NCBI RefSeq assembly: GCF_049116215.1
Contig: NZ_JAGDZB010000005.1
Coordinates: 1-64,000 of the forward strand
Reading direction: 5' to 3'
Source of the DNA: Shimia sp049116215
Lineage (GTDB): Bacteria; Pseudomonadota; Alphaproteobacteria; Rhodobacterales; Rhodobacteraceae
Length of the DNA stretch: 64,000 nucleotides
Shown here: positions 8,600 to 17,057 of the stretch, in pieces
Position numbering within the stretch: position 1 is the stretch's first letter
How the letters are laid out: each line of letters begins with the position of its first letter
Made by a program: the position numbers and the translations under genes
Notes under the pieces: generated by a model
What the model saw: only the letters and a program-made list of their open reading frames with translations
Told to the model about the DNA's origin: nothing
The model's database searches: none

Positions 8600-11023
8600 T
8601 TATACTTCTGCGAGCCCGCTGTCGTTCATAAGCGCTTCGGTCTCTTCCGCCAGCAGGCGTTCCTCCGCGCTGCCGCTTTGCACCGGCACTTTGCCAACTT
8701 CCAACAAGAGCGGCGCGGCGAGCGGCGTGACATGCGGCGCGGCGACGTGGTCAATGTGGTCGCCAACATTTTTTAGCACCGCTTCAATCCGGGAAAAATC
8801 TACCAAACCGCGCAACGCCTCTTCGCGGGTGATTTGCATCAAGACGTGATCAGGATCGTATTTGAGCAGGGTATCGTAAAGAATGTCTGAACTGAACGTT
8901 GCCTGCCGTCCTGACTTGCGAGCAGTTGGAGTGTTGCGCTCGATCAGACCGGCAATAGTGGCCGCGCCCCGGAATGTTTTCTTCATCAGCGCATTGCCAG
9001 CTAGCCAGCCGTCCAAGCCGTCTTTCAATGTCTTCAGGTCAAACAGCGGGCGCGGGTCCACCACCTCATCCAGCCCCCAAATCAGCGTGGCGTAGTCCGA
9101 TGACACAAACCCCATTGGGGCAAGATCCATATCTTCCATGCGTTTGGTCAGCAGCAGTCCGAGGGTTTGCTGCGCATTGCGTCCGGCAAAGCCATAAACA
9201 CACATGTTTTGGCGGCCGTCGCGTTCGAAGGTTTCTACCAAAAGTCGTCCGGGTTCCGGCAGGCGCGACATGCTGCGCTGGAGGTGCAGCCAGTCTGCCG
9301 TGTGGGCGGGCAGGTCGGGCCAGCTCTCCGCTTGCAAGTAACGCAATGTGCGCTGGGACAGCTGCGTTGAGGTGGAGAACTTTGTGCCAGAAAACACTGC
9401 CACGCGGGGCTTGCGGGCGGCGTTGCGTGAGACCTGTACCGTCATGTCGCGCAGACCTTCGTAGCGTACAATTTGACCGCCTATCAGGAAAGTGTCGCCT
9501 GCGGAAAGCGTTGCGGCAAAGGCCTCTTCGACTTCGCCCAGAGGTTTGCCGCCGCGGTTGCGTTTCAATTGCACCTTCAGGGTATCGCTGTCCTGAATGG
9601 TGCCTGCATTCATGCGCAGGCGGGCGGCGGCGCGGGGATCGCGCAGCTGCCATTGGCCGTCGGGACGCTGTTGCAGGCGTTGCCAGCGGTCATATGCCTT
9701 TAGGGCGTAGCCGCCGGTAGCGCAGAACTCTACGCAGGTGTCAAAGGCATCGCGGGACAGGTCCACATAGGCACCAGCGCTGGTCATTTCGGTATAGAGG
9801 TCGTCCGCGTTAAACGGGCCGGAGGCGGCGCGTAGCAGGATATGCTGGCACAGTACGTCGCGCGGCCCGGGGCCGCGCGGGTCGCCGTCCAAATCACCCT
9901 CCTGCACAGCTTGCAGAGCGTTGATACATTCGACCACTTCCCAGCGGTTGGCAGGCACGAGCAGCGCTTTGGAAGGGGCGTTGTAGCGGTGGTTGGCGCG
10001 GCCAATACGTTGCACCAGACGCTTGACGTTTTTGGGGGCACCCACCTGAATGACAAGATCGACGTCGCCCCAATCAATGCCGAGATCAAGGCTGCCGGTA
10101 CAGACAATGGCGCGCAAGTCACCGCGCACCATGGCGGCTTCAACTTTCTCCCGTTGCTGGCGATCAAGGCTGCCGTGGTGGATGCCAATCGGGAGACCCT
10201 CGTCATTGGCAAGCCACAGATTGTGAAAGAAAATTTCCGCTTGTGCGCGGGTGTTGTGGAATATCAGCGTGGTCTTGTGCGCCTTGACCTGCTCCAGAAC
10301 CGCAGGGATGGCGTAGGCCGCGCCGCCGCCAAGCCAGGGCGGGGCCTCTTCGGTTTCCAGCATGGAGATGTCGGGTGCGGGACCGGGATCGGCAAAGAGG
10401 ATTTGGCACGGGTCTGGATTGCGCGCGAGCAGTTTGGCGATGTCTTGCGGCTGGTCTACCGTGGCGGACAGGCCGACGCGTTTGAGGTCTGGGCAGAGCG
10501 ATTGCAGGCGGGCGAGCGCAAGGAACAACTGATCCCCGCGTTTGCTTTCCGCCAAGGCGTGGATTTCGTCCACCACCACACGTTTGAGACCTTTGAAAAC
10601 ACGGGGGGCATCTTCGTAAGAGGTTAAAAGCGAAAGGCTTTCTGGGGTCGTTAGCAAGATGTGCGGTGGGTCGGCACGCTGGCGTTTTTTCACGGTTTGT
10701 GAGGTGTCGCCGGTGCGGTCTTCAATGCGGATGTCGAGGCCGATCTCCTCCACTGGCGTGCGCAAATTGCGTTTGATGTCGGCGGCCAGTGCCTTGAGAG
10801 GGGAGACGTAAAGCGTATGTAAACCGTCGTGCAGCGTGGTGGCCAGATAGGCCAAAGTGGGCAGGAAGCCGGCGAGGGTTTTGCCACCGCCTGTGGGGGC
10901 AATCAGCAGGGTGCAGGGATCGTCGGCGCGGGCCAACATGTCGCGCTGGTGCGGGTGCGGCTGCCAATTTCGTTTGGCAAACCACGCTTCGATATTGTCA
11001 GGTAAAGCCGTCCGCTCCGGCAA
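8600..11023 (-). CDS. Ligase-associated DEXH-box DNA helicase (Lhr-like)
   Basis: 807 residues if started at the TTG at 11023, which gives MPERTALPDNIEAWF, the usual beginning of this family; no in-frame ATG fits, and the upstream ATG at 11140 lies deep inside the regulator gene. Helicase motifs: Walker A APTGGGKTLAG, VDEIHA (DEXH), SATV, and motif VI QRIGRANH, followed by the long C-terminal Lhr-type region. It works with PdeM in DNA damage repair as a 3'-5' DNA translocase. The 4-bp spacing from the ArsR stop suggests translational coupling and stress-linked control. No ligase partner is visible nearby. Confidence 0.88.
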   Translation of the reverse strand: MPERTALPDNIEAWFAKRNWQPHPHQRDMLARADDPCTLLIAPTGGGKTLAGFLPTLAYLATTLHDGLHTLYVSPLKALAADIKRNLRTPVEEIGLDIRIEDRTGDTSQTVKKRQRADPPHILLTTPESLSLLTSYEDAPRVFKGLKRVVVDEIHALAESKRGDQLFLALARLQSLCPDLKRVGLSATVDQPQDIAKLLARNPDPCQILFADPGPAPDISMLETEEAPPWLGGGAAYAIPAVLEQVKAHKTTLIFHNTRAQAEIFFHNLWLANDEGLPIGIHHGSLDRQQREKVEAAMVRGDLRAIVCTGSLDLGIDWGDVDLVIQVGAPKNVKRLVQRIGRANHRYNAPSKALLVPANRWEVVECINALQAVQEGDLDGDPRGPGPRDVLCQHILLRAASGPFNADDLYTEMTSAGAYVDLSRDAFDTCVEFCATGGYALKAYDRWQRLQQRPDGQWQLRDPRAAARLRMNAGTIQDSDTLKVQLKRNRGGKPLGEVEEAFAATLSAGDTFLIGGQIVRYEGLRDMTVQVSRNAARKPRVAVFSGTKFSTSTQLSQRTLRYLQAESWPDLPAHTADWLHLQRSMSRLPEPGRLLVETFERDGRQNMCVYGFAGRNAQQTLGLLLTKRMEDMDLAPMGFVSSDYATLIWGLDEVVDPRPLFDLKTLKDGLDGWLAGNALMKKTFRGAATIAGLIERNTPTARKSGRQATFSSDILYDTLLKYDPDHVLMQITREEALRGLVDFSRIEAVLKNVGDHIDHVAAPHVTPLAAPLLLEVGKVPVQSGSAEERLLAEETEALMNDSGLAEV

Positions 11024-11027
11024 AGGG

Positions 11028-11396
11028 TCAGGCCGCGTTGGGGTCGCAGAAAAGGTTATACAACAAGGAGATAACCTGAGAGGTGTTGTCGTCCGCAAGG
11101 CTGTAGTAGATGGTCTTGCCGTCGCGGCGCGTGGAGACAAGGCCCTCGTCGCGCAGGCGGGCGAGCATTTGGCTGACGGCAGCCTGTCGCAGGTCCAGCA
11201 GCGCTTCCAATTCCGACACCGATTTTTCGCCAGACCCGAGGTGGCAGAGGATCATCAAACGGCCGGAATGCGCCAGCGTTTTAAGGTAAGCTGCTGCAGC
11301 TTCGGCGTTTTTCTCCATTTCGGAGGGCGGCGGTGGCGGGGTTTGGATATTCACGATATTGGACCCAGTTACTCCTGACTGCGCCTCATATAACAT
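11028..11396 (-). CDS. ArsR-family winged-helix transcriptional regulator
   Basis: Up to 122 residues. The helix-turn-helix reads SVSELEALLDLRQAAVSQMLARLRDEGLV, followed by the wing TRRDGKTIYYSL. The start is uncertain: ATG 11396 gives the longest form, while GTG 11354 (giving MNIQTPPPPPS) is closer to the usual length. There is a cysteine in the LMILCHL helix and one near the end, so a thiol- or sulfide-sensing type is possible, but no metal site is clear. It is immediately upstream of the repair helicase and 4 bp from it, so it may control that gene and itself. Confidence 0.82.
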   Translation of the reverse strand: MLYEAQSGVTGSNIVNIQTPPPPPSEMEKNAEAAAAYLKTLAHSGRLMILCHLGSGEKSVSELEALLDLRQAAVSQMLARLRDEGLVSTRRDGKTIYYSLADDNTSQVISLLYNLFCDPNAA

Positions 11397-11421
11397 CGAC
11401 CGCCGCGGTTTTCGAGATGTC

Positions 11422-12651
11422 TTACGATTTTAGTGGGGCACCGCCGGCAAAAGCATTGCCGTTTACATAGTCACAAGAGGCATCCTGCATTTGCAGATGT
11501 AGGCCGTTGCCGTCGAATTTGTGTTGTCTGGCAAGGGTTTCGTTGACCTCTATGCCCAGTCCAGGGGCTGTTGGCGGGGTGACAAAACCGTTTTCAACCT
11601 TGATGGAGGATGTGATGAGCGCGTCGTGGAAATCGGTCTCGATGGTTTCGATCATCAGGAGGTTGGGAATGGAGGCGGCGAGGTGGATGTTGGCGGCCCA
11701 CTCGACGGGGCCGGCATAGAGGTGCGGGGCGATTTGGGCGTTGTAACACTCTGCAATTGCCGCGACTTTTTTCATTTCCCAGATGCCACCTGCGCGTCCC
11801 AAGGCGGGTTGCAGGATCTCGGCAGCGCCAGTGCGCAGGACGGTGGCAAATTCGGATTTTGTGGTCAGTCGTTCCCCGGTAGCCACTGGAATCCTTACGT
11901 TTTTTGCGACGTGCGCCATGTCTTCGATGTTGTCCGGCGGGGTGGGTTCTTCAAACCAGAGCGGGCTGTACGGCTCCAGCGCTTGGCCGAGTCGGATGGC
12001 GCCTGCGGTGGTGAATTGACCGTGGGTGCCGAAGAGTAAATCTGATTTGTTTCCAACGGCTTCTCGGATGTCGGCGCAGAAGGCGACGGACATGGAGATG
12101 TCGCTCATGGCGGGCATGTGGCCGCCGCGCATGGTGTAGGGGCCCGCGGGGTCAAATTTCACCGCTGTGTAGCCCTTTTCAACCATGGCGAGCGCGCTCT
12201 CGGCAGCCATTTCCGGCGAGGTCCAGAAGTCAGAAATATTATGATGATCAAGGGGATAGAGGTAGGTATAGGCGCGCAGGCGTTCGTTCATCAACCCGCC
12301 CAGAAGGGCGTAGACCGGGCGGTCGCGGTCTTTGCCCAAGATGTCCCAACAGGCGATTTCGAGGCCAGAGAAGGCGCCCATAACAGTTAAATCAGGGCGT
12401 TGCGTAAAGCCCGACGAGTAGGTGCGGCGGAACAAACGTTCAATGTTTTCAGGGTTTTCGCCCTCAAAATAGCGTTCAAACACATCACGGATCACCGCTT
12501 CCATAGCGTCGGGACCAACTGAGGAGGCGTAGCATTCGCCCCAGCCGGTGATGCCGGTATCCGTTTGAAGTTTCACCAAAATCCAGTAGCGCCCGCCCCA
12601 TCCGGGGGCAGGCGGCGCGGTGACGATGATATCCAGATCGGTGAGCTTCAT
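11422..12651 (-). CDS. Mandelate racemase / muconate lactonizing enzyme family protein
   Basis: 409 residues from ATG 12651 (MKLTDLDIIV). Enolase-superfamily capping domain (1-125), then the barrel with KFD (165-167), FEEP (E234), TGER (E260) and APH (H310), all typical of galactonate-dehydratase-like sugar-acid dehydratases. The first metal ligand is odd: where dehydratases have Asp-x-His, this protein has GTHG (208-211). It is on the same strand as the TmpB/TmpA pair, 122 bp downstream of it. The substrate is not deducible; a sugar acid is the family default. Confidence 0.82.
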   Translation of the reverse strand: MKLTDLDIIVTAPPAPGWGGRYWILVKLQTDTGITGWGECYASSVGPDAMEAVIRDVFERYFEGENPENIERLFRRTYSSGFTQRPDLTVMGAFSGLEIACWDILGKDRDRPVYALLGGLMNERLRAYTYLYPLDHHNISDFWTSPEMAAESALAMVEKGYTAVKFDPAGPYTMRGGHMPAMSDISMSVAFCADIREAVGNKSDLLFGTHGQFTTAGAIRLGQALEPYSPLWFEEPTPPDNIEDMAHVAKNVRIPVATGERLTTKSEFATVLRTGAAEILQPALGRAGGIWEMKKVAAIAECYNAQIAPHLYAGPVEWAANIHLAASIPNLLMIETIETDFHDALITSSIKVENGFVTPPTAPGLGIEVNETLARQHKFDGNGLHLQMQDASCDYVNGNAFAGGAPLKS

Positions 12652-12773
12652 CGGCGTGGTCCTTACAACAGCGTTCGGTGAAGTAAGGGGCCTTTTTGAC
12701 CACAAAATCAACGTCGGTATTTTGTCGGTATCGCGACTGTTTTGCGGTGGTGCGTATTTGCCCGTTGCGTTTG

Positions 12774-13373
12774 TTAACCTGAAGACGCGTTAAGATGTGC
12801 ATCCACCACGCGCTGTACCATCGGGGCGAAATGCCAGAAGTCTGGCGTGACCATATCAGCGCGCTTTCCTGCCTCGTCGAGGTAGCGGACCTGAATGATC
12901 TTCTCCAGATTTGGGTTGGCCTCAAAAGTGGTGACTTCGTCGCCCGACATCGGGCCGCCTTGTAGCTCCAATGTGTGCACAGAGGCGGTGGAGAGCCGTT
13001 TGAAGTATTCCGGCTTGGTGGCGCAGAGGTAACGTTTGGCGGCGACGTGGTAGAGCACGCAGTCGGTGACCACCGAGGGGAAGAAGGGGGCGAGCACTTC
13101 GGCACCTGCGTCTTCGTGGTGGCGGTCCTCGGTGTCATCCGGATGGTAGGTGCCAAACTCGGACGTGAAATGGCCGATGTCATGCAGCAGGGCGGCGACT
13201 ATCACATCCTCCGGCATGTCGTTTTGTTCGGCAATGGTGGCACCTTGTAACATGTGTTCTGCCATTGTGACCGGCTCGCCGAGGTATTCCTCGCCGCCGC
13301 GACGGTCAAAGATGTCGCCAAGAAAGGCGACGATGTTGTCTTGCGTTAGGGTGGAGAAATCCGGCTTGCTCAT
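12774..13373 (-). CDS. tmpB: HD-domain mixed-valent diiron oxygenase, TmpB/PhnZ-like
   Basis: 199 residues. The HD ligand set is complete: H40, H64-D65, H86, H109 and D166. It also has Y30 and E33 in EEYLGE, the tyrosine/glutamate gate of the PhnZ-type oxygenases, with spacings that match PhnZ as I recall it. Such enzymes cleave a 1-hydroxyphosphonate C-P bond with O2, giving phosphate. Its ATG overlaps the TGA of the dioxygenase gene by 4 bp, the layout of tmpA-tmpB, where 2-trimethylaminoethylphosphonate becomes glycine betaine and phosphate. A close relative acting on 2-aminoethylphosphonate (PhnY/PhnZ) cannot be excluded. Confidence 0.82.
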   Translation of the reverse strand: MSKPDFSTLTQDNIVAFLGDIFDRRGGEEYLGEPVTMAEHMLQGATIAEQNDMPEDVIVAALLHDIGHFTSEFGTYHPDDTEDRHHEDAGAEVLAPFFPSVVTDCVLYHVAAKRYLCATKPEYFKRLSTASVHTLELQGGPMSGDEVTTFEANPNLEKIIQVRYLDEAGKRADMVTPDFWHFAPMVQRVVDAHLNASSG

Positions 13374-14497
13374 GTGTTTGCCTCCAACGCCGCGAGGGTG
13401 GAGAGCAGCCCGTCTTTGTCGGCGTAGCAGCCTTGCAGCCAGCGTTTGCCAGAACCAGAATAGCCTTTGCGGGCGTGCAGCACGCGGGTGTTGTCGACGA
13501 TGAACGCCTCGCCGGGGGCCAGTTTAAAGCGGACCTCCGACGCCGGGTCGTCGATGATGTCGGAGAGTTGGCGCAGGGCGGCGTAGTAGGCGGGCATTTT
13601 GTCAAAGGGCACGTCGACTGGCGCGGCGGCGGAACGGGCGTTGAAGCGGATGTTTTGCATCGTGCCTTCGGGAGAGAGGCCAATCACCGGACGGCGGGAG
13701 GTGAGGCGTACGCCCGCTTCGCCTGCGTATTCAAATCGCGCGGAATGGCTGTGTAGGAGTGCAAAGCCTTCAGGGTTTATCTCGCGCAGCTTTTGCGCCG
13801 CTGCAAAGCCGTCGACCACCATGTTGTCGCCGCCCTCGGCGGAATTCTCAAGGCAGGACAGGACTTGCAGGGTTGGGACCGGATCACGGTAGGGGTTGTC
13901 TGTGTGGGCTTGCAGGCCAAGGCCGGTGAAGGCGAGGTTGGTTGGGTTGACCTCTGTGCGGACCTCAAAGTGACGGCCGTAGTTGGTCTCGCGCACGTAG
14001 CCGAAGAGGTTGACGACTTTGAACAGGGCGCCGGATTCCGTGGGCAGGCCGGTGACTTTGGTAAAGCCGTAGCGGCGGATGGCGGCAAGCCATGCGCGTT
14101 TGGCGTCAGGGGTGTTGGCGAGGTCAGGGTAGTGGCCGGTGGGGACGTCTTCGTTGAGGTCTTCGCCCCAAGTTTCGGCGTGCTCCGGCAGGTGGCCCGG
14201 CGTGGTGTCTTGCTGGCGGTCATAAGCATTGGTGAGAAGCCAAGCGACCGGGAAGGTGACGATTTTATTGTCTTCAGCAAAAGTGACAGTGACGGTGTCG
14301 TCGGTGGCCTCTGATTTGGACAGGGCGCAGTTGCCGGGCAGGTCCGCCAGGGTGATTAGTCGCTGGCCGTTGCCGGGATCGCGGGTGGCGGCATCTAGCG
14401 CGTTATGGCGCAGCCAGACGCCGTGGAAGCGAAAAGCGCCGGAGGGCGTAGTGAGCGTGAGGACCTGATTGTCGGGGGAGAGCTGCACCTGGGTCAT
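13370..14497 (-). CDS. tmpA: Fe(II)/2-oxoglutarate dioxygenase, TmpA-like
   Basis: 375 residues. An N-terminal DUF971-like domain (about 10-95, with VWLRHNALD) precedes a TauD-type dioxygenase domain. Iron ligands are H198-x-D200 (AHTDNPYRD) and H341 (NTRVLHARKGY), with the 2-oxoglutarate arginine a little further on (KRW). Alone it resembles gamma-butyrobetaine or trimethyllysine hydroxylase, but the overlapping HD oxygenase gene makes TmpA the better call: hydroxylation at carbon 1 of a trimethylammonium phosphonate. ATG 14497 is preceded by a divergent region shared with a LysR gene. Confidence 0.8.
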   Translation of the reverse strand: MTQVQLSPDNQVLTLTTPSGAFRFHGVWLRHNALDAATRDPGNGQRLITLADLPGNCALSKSEATDDTVTVTFAEDNKIVTFPVAWLLTNAYDRQQDTTPGHLPEHAETWGEDLNEDVPTGHYPDLANTPDAKRAWLAAIRRYGFTKVTGLPTESGALFKVVNLFGYVRETNYGRHFEVRTEVNPTNLAFTGLGLQAHTDNPYRDPVPTLQVLSCLENSAEGGDNMVVDGFAAAQKLREINPEGFALLHSHSARFEYAGEAGVRLTSRRPVIGLSPEGTMQNIRFNARSAAAPVDVPFDKMPAYYAALRQLSDIIDDPASEVRFKLAPGEAFIVDNTRVLHARKGYSGSGKRWLQGCYADKDGLLSTLAALEANT

Positions 14498-14613
14498 AAG
14501 ATGTCCTTGGGTTGGGCGAGGGCTTTAGGGCTTGTGATGTCTTGTCGACAAACTGGGGATGCGCAGGCATAAACTCAAATTATCCTTTTTCATCCTGAGA
14601 GACGGTTTATCTA
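14498..14613. promoter_or_regulatory. Divergent promoter region tmpA / lysR with palindrome
   Basis: This 116-bp gap separates two genes that point away from each other. TTGTCGACAA (14542-14551) is a perfect 10-bp palindrome near its middle. A LysR protein usually binds such a site between itself and its target. The -10 elements are not clear to me. Confidence 0.5.
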
Positions 14614-15477
14614 ATGGATAAGGCTGGGTTTGATCATCTGCCATTGGAGTGGGTGCGGGCGTTTGAGGCGGCGGCGCGGTTGGGCAGTTTTACGGCAGCG
14701 GCGCAGGAAACCGGGTTGACGCAATCAGCGATCAGTCAGCGGATTGGGCATCTGGAAGCGCGGCTTGGGACGCAGCTGTTTGTGCGGCAGGCGCGGCGGA
14801 TCACCTTAACGGTGGATGGCGAGGCGTGGTTGCCACATGTGCAGGCGGCGCTGGTGGGATTGCGCGACAGCACAGAGGCGCTGTTTGGCGTGTCGCGTAA
14901 CCGGTTGACGATTTCGGCAAGCGCGTCAGTGAATGAGCTGTGGCTGGTGCCGCGTATAGGGCAATTGGCGGAGGTCAGCGGGGCGCAGATCACGCTGAGC
15001 ACAATGGTGGTGGCCGCCGGTGACGCCAAAGACGATGCGGCGGTGCGCATCCGCTATGGCAGTGGTGATTGGCCGGTGGCCTATGCGGTGCCGCTTTATG
15101 AGGAGCGGTTGAGCCCGGTGGTGGCGCCGGCATTGTTGGCGCAAGGCGTGTGGCAGGCCTTGCCTCGGCTGTCGGTGTCTGGGCCGCGGCCAAGCTGGCG
15201 GCGGTGGTGTGCGCAGACCGACACGCCGACAACGCCGGTGGCGCATTTGCGGTTTGACAGTTTTTGTGCGGGGCTGGCGGCGGCGCGGGCCGGGCAGGGG
15301 GTGCTGTTGGCGTCCTTGCCCTTGGTGCAGGCGGAGTTGGACGCGGGGCGGTTGGTGCGGGTCACAGATGAGGTGCTGCGCCACCACGAGACCTATTGGC
15401 TGCTTGGCGCCAAAGAGCGGCTGTCGCGGCGGCAGTGGCGACAGTTGGCGGACTGTTTGGCCGACGGTGTGGCGTAG
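14614..15477 (+). CDS. LysR-family transcriptional regulator (GcvA-type)
   Basis: 287 residues. The N-terminal helix-turn-helix (about 10-65) has LGSFTAAAQETGLTQSAISQRI, and the effector domain follows with PLYEERLSPVVAP as in the GcvA subgroup. It is divergent from the TmpA/TmpB-like pair and is likely to activate it in response to the phosphonate or to betaine; that is inferred from position only. Its TAG stop abuts the stop of the next convergent gene with no spacing. Confidence 0.87.
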   Translation: MDKAGFDHLPLEWVRAFEAAARLGSFTAAAQETGLTQSAISQRIGHLEARLGTQLFVRQARRITLTVDGEAWLPHVQAALVGLRDSTEALFGVSRNRLTISASASVNELWLVPRIGQLAEVSGAQITLSTMVVAAGDAKDDAAVRIRYGSGDWPVAYAVPLYEERLSPVVAPALLAQGVWQALPRLSVSGPRPSWRRWCAQTDTPTTPVAHLRFDSFCAGLAAARAGQGVLLASLPLVQAELDAGRLVRVTDEVLRHHETYWLLGAKERLSRRQWRQLADCLADGVA

Positions 15478-15849
15478 CTACGTCCCGATGGCCTCGGCAA
15501 AGGCTTCGAGTTCGCGCTCGATTTCGCTGATCGCGGATTGGGTGCTGAAGAAATAGAGGTCCGGGGCGTCGACGTCGTCCATGAAAGCTTCGATTTCCAT
15601 TTGGATCGGTTGGTCGTCGATCGCCCCGGTGACGCGCCACCGACGGGTGTCCTCAACCGCCATGCAAGCGAGGTTGCGACGGACTTCTTGGGCAAGGTCC
15701 GCCGGAAAATCCAGCCGCGGATTGTTGGCCAGCTGGGTGAAAAATGGCGCGACCTCGTCGGACGCGAAGTTCATCGAGGTCTGGGATGTCATTGGCGGCA
15801 GGGGCTTGGGAGCGTTCGGTTTGAACAATTCGGTGACAAACTTGAGCAC
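15478..15849 (-). CDS. Hypothetical protein
   Basis: 123 residues, GTG start at 15849 with GGAGG five bases upstream. The protein is acidic at its C-terminus with DDVDAPDLYFFS and a helical tail EIERELEAFAEA. No signal peptide or membrane helix. I do not recognise the family. It lies in the same direction as the alcohol dehydrogenase gene, 26 bp downstream of its stop, so could be co-transcribed with it. Confidence 0.65.
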   Translation of the reverse strand: MLKFVTELFKPNAPKPLPPMTSQTSMNFASDEVAPFFTQLANNPRLDFPADLAQEVRRNLACMAVEDTRRWRVTGAIDDQPIQMEIEAFMDDVDAPDLYFFSTQSAISEIERELEAFAEAIGT

Positions 15850-15875
15850 GGGGGCCTCCGGAAGGGATTGTGACG

Positions 15876-16964
15876 TTAGCTGTCAAATACAATCACATTG
15901 CGCTTTGCGCTACCCGTCTTTGTGTCCGCGATGGCCTCGTTGATTTGATCCAGCGTCCAGCGGCCGGAGATCAGCTCGTCAAGTTTCAGGCGGCCTTGCT
16001 CATAGAGGTCGACCATCCAAGGGATGTCGCGTTTGATCACCACGTCGCCCATTTTGGAGCCCTGCATGCCCTGGCCGATGGCGGCGAGGATGACGGGCTC
16101 GTAGGTGGATTTGGCCCCGGAGTGCGGCATGCCGACCATGATAACCTTGCCGCCCGGTGCAAGGTAGCGAGGGGCGTCGTCATAAGCGGGGATGGCGCCC
16201 ACGGTCACGATCACCGCGTCCGCGCCGCGGCCCATGGCGCGCATGGCTTTGATGAAAGGCTTTTTGTCGGTGGCCAGCACGCCGTCAGTGGCGCCAAACT
16301 CCTTGGCGATTGCGAGTTTCTCTTCGCTCATGTCGACGGCCACAATCCGACGGGCGCCGGCGATGCGCGCGCCTTGGATGGCGTTGAGGCCGACGCCGCC
16401 TGCGCCGATGACCACCACGTCCTGACCGGCGCGGATTTGCGCGGCGTTGACCACAGCACCAACGCCGGTGATGACACCGCAAGCAATAAGGCTGGCGGCT
16501 TCCATGGGGATATCGTTGGTGATTTTCACCACTTGGGATTGGTCGACCACGACCTTCTCGGCGAAAGCGCCGCAGGCCATGGCTTGGTGCAATTTGCCGC
16601 CGTCGGCGGTGGTCAGCGGGCCTTTGTCGCCGTCATAAGGCGTGCTGCAGATGACGGGTTTGCCTTCTGAACAGGTCGGGCAGGTTCCGCAAGCGCGGAT
16701 CAGGGTGACAATCACGGAGTCGCCTTCCGCGAGGCCGGTCACGCCGTCACCTACGGAGGTGATGTGACCAGCAGCTTCGTGGCCGTAGACCGCGGGCAGG
16801 CTGCCGCCCCAAGCGCCGTCTGCAAAGGAGATGTCGGAGTGGCAGATGGCGACGGCGGAGAGCTTGACTTCGATCTCGCCCATTAGCGGCGCGCGCAGGG
16901 TGACGTCCTCAACTACAAGGGGCTGGCCAAATTCATGGCAGACGGCGGCTTTGATGGTGCTCAT
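15876..16964 (-). CDS. Zinc-dependent alcohol dehydrogenase (MDR superfamily)
   Basis: 362 residues from ATG 16964. Catalytic zinc residues are seen in AICHSD and GHEAAG; the structural zinc site has four cysteines in CGTCPTCSEGKPVIC; the NAD-binding loop is GAGGVGLNAIQG. It resembles class III alcohol dehydrogenase and aryl-alcohol dehydrogenases, oxidising alcohols with NAD in the cytoplasm. The substrate is not fixed by sequence. An in-frame start at 16991 would add nine residues without family support. It is not obviously linked to the MFS gene that lies upstream by 94 bp. Confidence 0.88.
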   Translation of the reverse strand: MSTIKAAVCHEFGQPLVVEDVTLRAPLMGEIEVKLSAVAICHSDISFADGAWGGSLPAVYGHEAAGHITSVGDGVTGLAEGDSVIVTLIRACGTCPTCSEGKPVICSTPYDGDKGPLTTADGGKLHQAMACGAFAEKVVVDQSQVVKITNDIPMEAASLIACGVITGVGAVVNAAQIRAGQDVVVIGAGGVGLNAIQGARIAGARRIVAVDMSEEKLAIAKEFGATDGVLATDKKPFIKAMRAMGRGADAVIVTVGAIPAYDDAPRYLAPGGKVIMVGMPHSGAKSTYEPVILAAIGQGMQGSKMGDVVIKRDIPWMVDLYEQGRLKLDELISGRWTLDQINEAIADTKTGSAKRNVIVFDS

Positions 16965-17057
16965 GGGCAAGTCCCTTGTGTTTGGTGTCACATCCAGTTT
17001 TGGCCAGCTTAGGCGCGGGGGGATGGTTCAATCCAGACACAAGGTGTCGTTTTTTGC

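Noticed and set aside
15870..16670. A 266-codon plus-strand frame opposite the alcohol dehydrogenase gene.
   Set aside because: It is a mirror of the dehydrogenase codons with no domain and many histidine/glycine runs typical of antisense frames.
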